Assembly: GCA_963971285.1 (NCBI GenBank)
Contig: OZ020254.1
Coordinates: forward strand, 20,118,932-20,182,931
Direction of reading: 5' to 3'
DNA from: Astropecten irregularis
Lineage: Eukaryota; Echinodermata; Asteroidea; Paxillosida; Astropectinidae
Length of the DNA stretch: 64,000 nt
Positions 43,280 to 56,400 of the stretch are shown in pieces; position 1 is the stretch's first letter, and each line of letters begins with the position of its first letter. The notes beneath the pieces were generated by a model, which searched no databases, was not told the origin of the DNA, and worked only from the letters and a program-made list of their open reading frames with translations. Both the position numbers and the translations under genes were made by a program.

Positions 43280-43589
43280 CATAGGACACATGGCATTTTT
43301 GTGTGTTAGCCTATAAAGAACTGGGCAGAATAATGAAAGTTGATAAAATTATACAATTAATTTTGACCCTTATTTGTCATGCTGTAAGTTGTAAGACCAA
43401 ACTGTTCCTTAATTTACAAAACTAGCCTTGGCCTAGGCCCAAAGGCAAAATGCATGTGACGTCATTTTTAATTTTAGCCCATATTCCCCTCCTAAAAAAA
43501 GGGCGCCCTCAGCCACGTCAGCTAACGTCGGAGTTAAGTCAAGAAACAGGTAGCTTGTTCGACGTTATTTGGCATGATTGATCAAGGAA

Positions 43590-44275
43590 CGGTTCCTAGC
43601 CAACTTGATCTGAGTCAACTTGGTCCCAAGTTGACTCTGTCCCAAAGTAAAACCAATTCAGTCCTGACTCAACTTAGGGCCTAATAACGTTCCGCACTAA
43701 TGACGTCACACCATGCATGCATGCGCACACCCACCCCCACTCCCCACACGTTTGCATATGGACGGTTGCAATGTTTGTCTGAGGTTCGGTGCTATTTTTA
43801 GCACAAGTGCGCAGTGTTATTCAGTAATTGCTCCCGGGTGAACATGGACAATGGTCCCAAGTCAACACGGTCCAAAACCAAATTCCAGCAAACATAATTA
43901 ATAGGGCCCATGTACTAAGTCCCGTGTGAAACACTAATTGTTTTTCATTGTTTTCTTGAATATGTGGAAACTGATTTTGATGAAATTTTCAGTTTAGTTT
44001 GACTGTGTGAAGTTTGAAAGGTATAATAATTGGATTGAATGCTGTCTTCCTCCAAGGACCAGTTTGACGTACTACAGTAGACCCTTTATGTTTAACTTCT
44101 TGTGAGTTGTTTTCAGATGACTTGGGACCTAGTACTTTGTAGTAGACAAGTTGACTTGGCACCTAATATGCTTTTGGGCCGGGTTGGCGTGGGACCAATT
44201 TGAACTGGGACAGAGTTAGTTTAGAATTGAGATGACTGTGGACTGAGCTGACTTGGACCAAATTTTCGAAAGCAA
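43590..44275. repeat. Degenerate relative of the 16-bp foldback element
   Basis: Scattered CAACTTGGTCCCAAGTTGAC, GGTCCCAAGTCAAC, ACAAGTTGACTTGGCACC and GAGCTGACTTGGACC words resemble the 16-bp unit with GTCC in place of GTACC, mostly inverted between the left and right parts. It looks like an older, decayed copy just upstream of the NSD coding start. Confidence 0.45.
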
Positions 44276-44438
44276 TTTATCCATTGTGCTCGCCTCATAT
44301 AAAGCTGGGCATTTTGTATCGTTTTGCCATTGATTTACCACCATGCAAAGCTTCAAATCCTACGTATTTCTGTTTGTCATTTTCATTCCATTTTCCCTTA
44401 TACAGTGATTCTGATTACAATTGAAGGAGGCCCTTTGT

Positions 44439-47400
44439 ATGGGCACAACACAATCCCAGGATTCCACAGCACAGGGATCCATCAATGATCTGAATCCCGA
44501 CCCGAAGGAAAGGATGAATCCCAGCGATCAGAGGAACATACTCCCTCAACCCCCACCCCTGTACTCCAGTAATAATGACTCCGCTATTCCCCAGGGGTCA
44601 TACGGAGCACCCAGCATGCAGGGTATCACTACCCCGATGGTTGGCTATCCTGGAGGTTCACAGACTTATAGTCATATTCCCATCAATCCGGTTCCTGGGC
44701 CACCGTATCATAAGATAGCACAACCTATGAGACCACAGGAACCTGTCGTGTCTCAGCAGTCTATGTATCAGCAGTACCCTCAGCAGAGTTACGGACAATC
44801 AACGTATTCACAGTCCTTCTCCCAGCCTTTCTATCCACAGTCATCGTACCAGTCTACGTTCAATGCCCCGATACACTCCATGCAACAGCAGTACATGCAG
44901 CAGCCACATATTCCATACCAGCAGTCTCCGACACAGTCACATTCTTCCCCACAGAAATATGATATGTACCAGCAGCAGTCATACCAACAGGACCAAGCCT
45001 CTACAATGCAGCAACCACAGATACCAGTGGCTAAGCCTCAAATGCCATTGCAGCCACAGCCTCAGGTAATACAACCAGTACCCAGTCAGCCACAGCCTTA
45101 TCAGACTCAGCCAATGGCTCAGACTCAACCACCAACCTCAGTGCTTCAACCATCCATGGTTGATACTGCATCTTTACAGCAACCGAACCCCCCAATGCAT
45201 CCACCAGCAGCAGCGAAGCCAGCAACACCTCCAGGCCAGCTCCAGCATAGTAAGGACCCATCATCAGTCATGCCAACCCCACCTTCTGACTCAGCACCAT
45301 CGGAAACCTCAGATGTGCCACCCGGCTCCCCTGAAATCAAACTGACAATCAAGAAGACGTTTGATAAGGGTCGGCCACGATTGACATCATCACTCGTCCG
45401 TAAAGATGGTAGTGATGCAGCAAGCAGTGGCAATGAGATGACCAAGGAAAACTCAATACATACTGAAAGCGAAGCTGATGTCAATTCATTGGACTTAGAC
45501 CAACCTAGCCCAAGTCTTCCCAAGCCCAAGACAGTTGCCCAAAAGAGAGAGAACTTCAAAGTTGGAAAAGCTGCGGTCTTGCCCAAAGCCGTGCTTCAGC
45601 AGAATCCACCGCCCGCCTCGTTTGATGAGAAACCCTGTGAGTGGCTTGTGGGTGACCTCGTGTGGTCAAAGGTCACGGGTCATCCGTGGTGGCCATGTAT
45701 GGTGGCGTATGATCCTAATCTGGGCATCTATACCAGAATGAAAGGTATGTATGGAAGACCATATTCTTTTTTTAGTGAAAAATACCATATTGGATTGGAA
45801 TCTTCTAGAGACGTCACATTGGTCATGGCCTCCGTTGCCCTGGTCCTACCATTTACGTCTTGGCCCTTTTCCAAACTTCGGCTCATGCTCCGTCTCCGGC
45901 TCCATTTCGTGAATCCATTTTTAAATAACAGGTATCAAAATAGAGGCTTTTGGCTGCAGTTCAGAAGTATATTCTCTGGTTTGAAAAGGAAAACAGTGCT
46001 TCAGCTTCAATGAAAATTCACATTGTATATTTTCAGCATATGGATGACAGAGCTGAAGCCGGAGCTAAGGTTTGTAAAAGGCCCTAAGTTTATCCATTGA
46101 AGAATTAAATGATATGCACTTTCTTTGGTATACTAGTAAATTCTCAACTTCAGGTTTTAATAATTTAATTTGCTAACGATCAACTTGATGAAGATCGGTG
46201 CTGGTTATTTAAAAGACCAATGTATCATTTCCTAATAAAGTCACCATTTTCAGTAGTAATTTTCCACAAAGTCTAGCATTCCATGCCAGTATTACATATG
46301 TCAAGTATCTTAAAAACTTTAAAAGAACCACACTTAATTTGTTATTTGAATTTCAGGAGCTTATGGGAAGAGCTATCGCATGTACCACGTACAGTTTTTC
46401 GGAGAGGTCCCGGAAAGAGGCTGGGTCAGTGGATGCAGCATGCGGAAATTCACAGGACGGAGTCAGTACGATGAACTAGTTCAAGAACTTGTAGCAAAAG
46501 TCAAACGCAAGGATCGTGCTAAGATGATGGCCAAGTTGGCTTTGAAGCCCAGTCGGAAATCAGCTTGGGAAACATCTGTCGTAGAGTGTGAGAAAGCCTT
46601 ACCGATGAGCAGGCATGAACGTAAACTCAAATTCACATTCAAGTATGAGATCCCTAAGTCGGCCGCTGGAAACTTGTCAGCCGAAGAGATCGATGTTGTG
46701 TCACTCGGGGATTCCCCTAAGATGAAAGCAAAGAGAGCTTATAAGAAGCAGCAAGATAGTGAGGCAGCCGCAGCGACGACAAAAGACTCATCTCAAGCAA
46801 TGCCTACTTCCTTAACAACTCCAAGTACTGTGACACTCCCATCAGAAGGAGGAGACATTTCAAGCCCTGAGCCCCGTGCCAAGAGGAAATATCGTAAGAG
46901 GAAGTCCAATGATGGAACTAAAGCGTCACCTGTTCAAGAATCGCCAAGAACAAAGCGGAAGCGAGGCCGTAAGTCATTTCAGTTTCTAGAGTTCTGTAGG
47001 AAGCGTATGGATGAGATGATGCTGGAACATCCTGATATGAGCAAAGCTGAAGTCAATGCACTTCTGGAAGAGAAATGGGAAGAAGCAACTGATGAAGAGA
47101 AGGCCAAGTATGGTGGTAGCTCAGCGCCAAGCACTCCAAGAAAAGGTATACTAGTCAATCCTGCTTACTAAATGAAATGAACTAGTTTCTCATTTACAGT
47201 AGGCAATGTCTATAATGATTTGCGGTGACACCCTGTATACATTTTATACATGGCAAGCCTTACTCTCTCTAGTGTCTGCACCATGCAAAACTTCAAACCT
47301 TACTTGTCTATAATGATGTTTTACAACCAGGAACCAATTTCAAAGAGATGCTTAAGCACAAAATTTCCTCAAGCATGGAAAGTCTTCCTTAATCAAACAG

Positions 47401-50400
47401 AATTATCAACAAAATTTTCACGGGATGTTTACTACTTTTGACTTGTTTTCGGCCATTGTTTGCTGAGCATAACATTCACCAAGAATGAAAGAAATCTTCA
47501 AACATGTCCGTACCTTTAAGTCATTGTCATTGGAAAGTTATTTGACGATTAAGTCGATTATCATTTTGCTTTTTTTTCTGTTTTCCCTTGATGGTTATTT
47601 GCAAAAAACAGTCAGGAAGCGTAAAGTTCAAGAACAGAGTCCTGAATCGGATTTGGTTGTGAAGCGCTCTCGGCGGGAGACTAAGCCATCCAAGAAACTC
47701 CAGGAGGCAGATCTGGATAATCTGGGCTTCTCACCTAAAATGACCAAGTCATTGAAGGTATGGAATCGTTTGCAAAGCATACTTGATATCATTAATATCC
47801 AGTCCCCTGTGGAGACTGGTAATGTGTGGTAAGCAGCTCTTGTCCAGTGTGGTAGGTGCATAGGGTTAGGGTTAAAATGAAGCAAATTTGAATACTTTTA
47901 AATTGATTGCATTGATGAAATGAAAGATAGGGCCTGTTTGTTTCAGTCACAAGATCAGTGATCCTGCTGATCCGGATCCCATTTTAGCATATCCTGTAGG
48001 GATGTGGATCTGCAGATCACTGGTCACGTGCCTGAAACAAACAGGCCCAGAATTCTAGATTTTGTTTTGTTTGAAGCAACAATAGAAAACAAAACTAATT
48101 GGCATTTTAACCATTAAAATAAATTTGGGACTTATTTTTTATCATAACCAGTTAAACGAGAAGGAGAAAGAGAAGAAACGTGAGAGGTCATCAGCAATGG
48201 CCGATCCTCTCCCTGTCCGAGGGTTCACCAAGCTGACCTCTGACCCCAATGGAGGTGAGGTAGAAGTCAAGAAGAAGAAGAGAGGACAGAAGAATAAACA
48301 TCTGACGAACGGATCCTCAACTCAGAGCAGGGTACCGGTGAAATCAGTGAAGACAGGCGGAGAAGAGATCGCTACTGAGGTAAGTGCGGAATAGACCGAT
48401 TGTACGACCAATGTTTACATGCCATCACGTGATGTATAGTGGGTATTATTCATGTCATTTGGTACAGAACAGAGTTGGAAACGAGCAAAGAAGACTGTTG
48501 TATCATCCACATTCTTCTCGGCACATCTCCACCGCTGCTCTGTGCCAAATGAGATGAAAGAAATGCCCCTATAAGTCACGTGATGGCATGTCAACATTGG
48601 CTGTGCAGTCTTAAAACTTAGCTTCAAATTCATATGCATTATGGGGCTTACATTCCATCCAAATAAAAAAAACGGAACCAAAATGTTGTTGGTCATTTTC
48701 ATAGAATGTCAAAAGAGGCATGATATGAAATCTGCTGCAGCCTTGAAATAAAAAACACATGGTTGTCTTGCCAGGGCTGACATACGTTTGAGAAAATCTC
48801 ACCAAAAAATGTTCTTATTTGTAAACGAAGAATTGGGGGCAGTGCCCAAAATTCATGCTAGCCATTACACGTCACTCGATACATTTTTCAGACCCACCTT
48901 CTTCATGATTGCGACTCAGTTTAGGACTTGATTTCATCAACATTTTCACACAATACAGGACAATAACCTGCATTTGAAAACAAAAAACTCCACAAAGTTC
49001 AAGCCCATACTGTAATCATATCTTAAAACAAGTTATGATTTCGAATGATCTGCGTTTGTACACTAGATGTCCAAAGACTTTGCAGAGATGCAAGAGGACG
49101 AACCAGGCCTGATCATTGATACGGACCTCATCACCGGAGCTATCGAGTCTGCCGTAGACGGACCAGAGAACGCCAATGGCAGCGTGCCCTTCAGTATCAG
49201 TGGTAATGACTCTTTATTTCGTAATTTCCCTGGTTAATCATTTCACTTGAACATTACTGTCCCCTGGTGGTACAGTAATTTTGAAATGAGAGTAAAAGTG
49301 AAATGAGATAGATATAAAAAATGCTTGGACTTCATCTTTTGAACGGGCGATGTATAAATTGATCTTTAATAAGAGGAATATTTTTATGAGAGAAACACCG
49401 ATGTCTACTTGGACATTTTTTAAGGCGTTGGGGCAGACCCTTAAATTCAAGACTAGGATAGGATTCTGTGATGCCACTAGAAATGACAAAGTCCCTGGAA
49501 CAAACGTCCAATACATTGATTTGGGGCAAAATCAGGGAAGAATTAGACATTTGATGACAATACCCATCTTGGGGCAGCTTTCCCATTTATGATGGCATGA
49601 GCACTGTCGATCACGAATGAACGCAAACAAAAACTAATTTGCATCAGTTTCTTTTATGTTTGTCATCATAGAATAGATATGTAGGGTTTAAGGGTGATGC
49701 GATACACGGTCCATGGGAATAATAAATAAAACCTCTGATTTTAATGATTCAACTCGATAAATCCCAAACGTCACTTTAAATACATGAGATTGCTTAAAAT
49801 CAAAGTGTGAACATTATCAGTAGGTGTCCTTCGAAATTTCTTTTGCTTTGGGTTTTCTTCGCAATCGGGATAGATAGTAGAGTCTACAATTATTTAGATC
49901 CTTGGTATTTTCCTTATTTTTCATTCACAATTTAAATTCTATACAATACACATTTAGCAATCCTTCAGGTTTTCGGGAAATCTCGAGAAGGTCCTGATCT
50001 GAATTAATTCAAGTCTTATTAGCGACATGCTTGAGTTTGTTGCATATATTATAAAACAAACATCATAGCACAAATGTCATATTCAGACTCAATTGTCCCT
50101 ACAGTCGTTACTTGACTCTTAAATTCCACTTTTTAAGATAACAGTACTATTATTACCAACAGAAGAGAATTCAATGTATTCCACACAGTCAAAGTTCTTT
50201 GATGTTATTACTATTTAGGGTCACGTGAGTTTTTTTTCCAAAAATCCTTTCGAGTATTCAATATTACGATATATGTTTATTATGTAGACTGTGTTAGTAT
50301 CCGGTATTTGGGGACAGGTATGCACAACACCCATGCTGTTAACAAATATAATGTTTTCAAGAAAACAAGCTGGTCGGGAGATAAGAGATTCTAGAAACAT

Positions 50401-53400
50401 TTCTGTCTTTTGAATTGTTTGTACAAATCAATCAGTTTATCATGTATTCAAACTTGTATACTTGTAAGAGGAGTTTTGAATGGGAGGAAAACGGTACGTC
50501 TGTCCTGATGTCCTTTGGTTTTTGAACATGGAGGAATCTTCATTGAAGTATGAGTTGGACGTTTCCTGCTGCATTTTGTACCTGCTGATTAAGATGCGAT
50601 TCCATGAAGAAACAGAGCAGAAACATGCTAAGCGTAAATATTAACGCTTAGCAAATCAAGTGACAGCCAGTCGCAACCATGCATCGTCACCTTATGGCTG
50701 TTTGCTAGTGACCTGCGTTTGTTGAGCAAACTTTGTTCATGTTCTGCAAACTAGACAATTCTTGTAGTACATCTGTGAAGAGTCTCTCCAGTTTCAAACT
50801 TTGAAAAGTTTCATATGGGCTGGCAAATCCTAAAAAATGTTCTGGAAAGACAAGAACAAGTTTCTACGATGAAGGACTCCATTGATGGCTTAAGTCTCTT
50901 GTCAATGAACTCTCTTCACTTTGTCTACGACGTCAAGATTTATATCCATTGATTTGATATCAACTGGAGATTGTTGAAAGCAGTGCAGCTACATGTACCA
51001 TCTTCATACATAAAAGACATCGAGTGTTTACCACCGGTTCTTCTCAGAATCACACACTTATAGAAGAAGTTTTTTGTACATTGGGCTACCGCAAATCTTA
51101 CCTTATTTAGTACTTCCACCATCTTGAAGTCTTATATAAAAGACTGTGTTTGATGTGAAAACTTGTAATTGTGTAAAGTATTGGGTGCTGTGCATACCAC
51201 TGTATGATGAGTCGATATATCTCATCTTGCAGATTACATGCAGCAAACATTAGCACCAGGTCTGCAATATGAAGGAGGTCATGACCTTGGTGTAACCTTC
51301 AAACAGGTGCCTCATCCTAGAACATAAATGAACCCAACCCTAGGCTTGAGGTCGATTTCACCGGACTAATGATGCATTGCAGCCCTTCATAGAAGTCGAA
51401 GGATACGATGGGTTATCCTTCGTAACTCAAGTTACGATCAATCGTAGGGCTTCGTGAAATTGACACCAGGCAGTGAACATTCTCTACCTGAATCCTTTTT
51501 ACGGCTGTGATGAATTGAGATATTTTACAACATTTGAAGATACACCAAGGCTTTAGTTACCTGCCTGACATGCAAGCCCTGCATTTGATTTTGATAATTA
51601 CAGTGGACCGCTGCTATACCGAACATTTGGCTATACTGAGCATCCTTGTCTCCCAATTTATGTGTACAATACATGGTTCTTAAAATCACTATAACGTATG
51701 ACCGCTAAAACGGACAATATCTGTGCATCCCGCTATGTTCGTTATAACGGTGCTCCACTGTATTGCAAAGTTTTACATGAAAATAAATAGCTTCTTACAA
51801 ACCTTAAACTCAGGAAGACAATTCACATCCACATTTTTGCTGAATTTTTGTTGCTAAAAAACAAAACAGAAGAATTTCCAATTTGAAAATTTTGTCAAAT
51901 GTTTTGTAACTTAAGGTTTGTGAAATAACGTGACAACAAAACAGTGTTTCTTCCAGAGTAGGCAGTTTTGTATAAATTCTCCCAAATATTAGTTTACAAG
52001 ACAAATAAAAATAAAGTATCAAATTCTCACACATGAATATAAACTTATAAACTTATGTTCATCTTCCTGAAGTGAAAAACTATTTGAATATCTTAACTAA
52101 ATGATGTAAGTCTGTAGGCATCAAATCTGCGTCCATTTACATAAAATCACCAAACAATCACTAAAATGCTTGCTTTATACAAATAATGTTTACGTTTGCA
52201 TGTTGGATTATTTTGCTAGCCGATTGATTTTCAAATCATGTCTTCAATTCTTGCGAAGATTTTTCTTAGCAGATTCTTTTAAACACAAATCTTCTTCCTC
52301 TTAAAGTATTCATGAAAATATTATTTTCTCATTAAATCACTTACCTCTCTAAAAATTGAGCATAATATTAATGTGAATTGTCAGATTATTAATAAACTAA
52401 TATCATAATGATAATTTTCTATGGAAACAAGTAAATAAATTTGAATTCAACATAAATTTGGCTTTAATTATTGAAAGATATTTTATTTATTAATTGGGAG
52501 TATTTAACAATGACTCTTGAAAAAGTGAACATTTTATGTTTGACATTCATTTGTATAGATTTAGATGAATGCCTGTAATACACTCCAAACTCTAATGCTT
52601 AAACTGCATGACTAATGAAGCCCTATCGTGAATGAGATTATTACAGTCAAAGTTTTTTAATTTGTATAAATAACAGAGGATTTTAAAGATGTTTTTCTTT
52701 GCTTTTGCCAAATGTTTAGATGAGATTCATTTTTAATGAAAAAGAAAACTGAATTAATCAGCAATCATCCCTTAAATCCACTTGGACTTGGAGATAATTT
52801 TTTTTCCAAAGCAAATATTATGTGGCCTTATTGTAATCACAAAATCCTTGATATTGTTACCTTGCACATCAAAATATTGCTGTTCTATGCAGTATGCCAT
52901 TATGTAAACTCGTACATGTGCCACATTGAACTATTAACAAATTCTGTCATAATGAAATTGATCGAGCATTATGGTTTTAAAGTATTCGTCTTCACATTTG
53001 GCAAATGTAAACAGTAAATTATAAGTGAAAAACTTGACTCAAAGTTCCCCATAAACTAAGCACAATATGTAATTCATATTAAAGTCTAACTTCAAAATTC
53101 TTCCCTAAATCTTGTAAAATCTTTTTATATCATGAAAACTAAATAACTAATATATTTATAATTTGAGGAAAGGGTTTACACCTTTACAAATGCATCTTAT
53201 GTTTTATAGGCTTTTCTGCTAAGTGTATTGTATTGTAGATTTACAAAATGTAGATATCAAATCTGTTGTGAATTTTTTAGGAACGTACTGGGGAAACAAG
53301 GAATAATAATAATTTGTGGCATATCATGATGAATTTTCAATAATTCTACACAAGATTATTTTAGTTGTAAATTGTACATTTCATAATTGATTTGGCATTA

Positions 53401-56400
53401 AATTAAGATGTAGTGGTATTTTTACAATGTGAATATTAATTATCTCTTAAGTAATAGTAACTCTATTCTGATTAAAAGATAAATATGAATTTGAAAAAAT
53501 GAAATGTTTCTTTGTTTGATGAAGACAGAAGTTGTTTCATGGTCTTTGTCCCTCTACCAGCTTGTTTGAACGAAATAGTTTATATTTGTGTGTATGAAAC
53601 TCAGACTTTGGTCTTGTGCATGGGCATGGGTGTTGTGCTAACAGTACTTTGCATGGATACGAACTTTTGTCAAATAACATTTAATTTGTATTTATTTTCA
53701 CAGGGTAGTATGAACATTCTGAAAAATGCAACAGCATTTCTATACTTGTGGGTATGGTTACGTGTTTAAACAATGTGTTTGTTTAAACATCACATTCATA
53801 TATTTTTTTCTTTATTTTGCGGTAACTATGGCAATAACTCTTTCGCGAATTAAAATTGAACAATATCTGGTACACTGAATTTGGTTACTGTTCGTAAACA
53901 TCAAAACCTTAATTCTCCAGACTAAAGACACTGTTGCTAGCTATATCACATGATGTGGTGCAAGCTTTCACTTTGTTACATAACAGACGTCTTGCAACAA
54001 TGCACTGTTCATAATGGATAAGAATGGCACAAAGGAACCAGTCCATTCCAGAGATGGGTATCGCTATGCAAAAGCTTGCCACAAATCATGTGATATAGCA
54101 ACAGAGTCTTTAGTCTGGGAATTTCAAACTGGGGTGTTTATATGCAATGACAGAAGTCTGTGTACCAGATACTATTCAGATTCAACTTGCAAATTGCTTA
54201 TTGGCCCAGCTCTGACAATGTCATGGTTATATTAAGCACATGTAAGATGTAACACAGTTTGAATGTCCACAAGCTCATGGCACACCATATATCTTCTCAA
54301 ATTAAACCTGCTTCCCATTCTTAAGCCAATCTTTTTCTGCCAAAAATTGTAGTCTGACAATTTTTGACAATTTCTCTAAATTTGTATCATGCTGCATCAA
54401 TTAAAGTATACTTTTTATTAGATTTTTTTTAAGAGACCATATGCCATTCCAACCATTGCTGAAATTTCATCAAATATCTTCATGTTCGTGTGCAAATAAT
54501 GAAGATATTTTTAAAATGTTTCATTTTGTCTAAAAAGTTTGGATGAATAAGGCAATATGTGGTGTATGAGTTTGTGCTGATATTCACTGGAATCCTGTCT
54601 TGATGACAGTGTCTTGACTTTGAACATTGTCAATGTCCTGTGATCTGTTGCTCCGAACACAGATGCTGGGACACCAATTACATTTGCATGGAATTTGGGC
54701 TATTTCCTCGCAGTATTCAACCACTGTGTGCCTGCATTGTTTACGCCGAGCTCCCTGTACACACCGCCGGGCCATATGACCTCTATTTGATCGGTGGCTG
54801 ATATTGAGGCCGATAAAAACGAAGCAAAATTAATCCTGGGTTGAAGGGGTTAAGTCTTGGATTGATTGACGGCATCCCTTCCCTGCATGCTAACCCCGCC
54901 CCCCTCACCCTCTGTCTTATCAGGACATAGCTCAGGTGATGAACAAGCCAGCACCAGCAACGCATCACACGCTAGCAGCACCAACAGCGCCCCCAAGGAG
55001 AAAGGTGGAGGTGCCGCAAAGAAAGAGAACGTATGTCAAGTATGCGAGGGACCGGGGGAACTACTCCTATGCGAAGGCGGATGCTGTGGAGCATTCCATT
55101 TGGATTGTATTGGACTACAGACGATGCCAACCGGTACATTCAAATGTGATGAATGCATATCTGGTAAGTCTTCAATAATACAAATGCTTCCACTTAAAGG
55201 TAACTCCATACTTTGGTTTTTGCCAAAGAAATGCAGATTCATGGGCAAAAATATCAACAAAGATACAGCGACTGTCATCTGTGAAATTTCCAGTCCCATA
55301 CAATGCCCACCTTTTGAGAAAACAATAAAAAATACTCACAGTATTTTCAAATCTATGCAGAGGAGATTTTAACTCGCCAGAAATCGAAACTGTTTTGGTC
55401 TTTGGTTTTACTCTTTTCTGGATAAATACAGCATTTCAGGCAGAAATTTGTCACGGTTTGCTTCTACCTACGCCACCTTTATTACCCTGTAAGTTTTAGG
55501 TAAATCTGTCATCCATATGCTGAAAATATTGGTTGTGGTTTTTCATTGAAGCTGAAGCTCTGTTTTCCTTTTCAAACCAGAGAATCTACTTCTGAATCGC
55601 AGCCAAAAGGCTCTATTTCGATACCCGATATTTTGATATCCATTATTTTAGAATGGATTCACAAAATGGAGCCAGAGCCTGAACCTGAGCCGAGGTTTTG
55701 TGAACCTACTATGTTCCACACAAATATGAATTGACAAATCTCATAATTGTGACTTCTTTCTCCCTTTGTAGGTGTCCATTCGTGCTTTGTTTGTAAAGTT
55801 GGTGATAAAGCAGTTAAGAGATGTCATGTAGGAGTATGTGGCAAGTACTATCACGAGGACTGTGTGAAGACATTCTCACAGACAAGACTAGATGCTCGTG
55901 GGTTTACCTGTCCGTTACATACATGTACTGCCTGCTTCGCTGATAACCCTAAGAATATCAAATCAGCTAAAGGTAATTACTTGGTCTTGTGTAGACTTTA
56001 GCGTCAACTTGTTTTAAAATATATAATGTAAGAATAAAGTAAAACAAAATACAAGTAATAAACTGCTGCAAACCGCTCAATCAATAATGACCTGAAATAT
56101 TTAAAATGCTTGGAGTTTGGAGGGTCTGACGTTTCAATCCTAGCAGGATCTTTCTTAAAGGTTTAACGACAGGAGGACAAGAACATGCAAGTAAAGATAC
56201 ACATAAATGGATGAGAGGATCAGAACAAAAGGGGGGACAGAGTGACCAGGGAAACAGGGAAAACATGAGGCCTACCCCCATCCACCATTGATCTTGCATA
56301 CCCTCCACACCCCTCTGTCCCCTCCTGCTTTCCCTGTTTCCCTGGTCACTCTGTCCCCCTTTGATCTGATCTTCTCATCTATTCATGTGTACTTGCATGT

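Larger units (their letters stand above)
49203..54923 (+). other. Large NSD intron (5.7 kb)
   Basis: It separates the N-terminal PWWP/HMG part of NSD from the first PHD finger. It is AT-rich. I see a family D MITE, a pogo-like MITE and a family G repeat, but no other gene. An internal promoter for a short NSD isoform is possible but not visible. Confidence 0.6.

Noticed and set aside
45031-45586. Minus-strand frames of 77 and 146 codons
   Set aside because: Antisense to the Gln/Pro-rich first NSD exon; they have low-complexity composition.
54014-54235. 73-codon Cys-containing frame in the large NSD intron
   Set aside because: No splice sites in matching phase and no recognisable domain.
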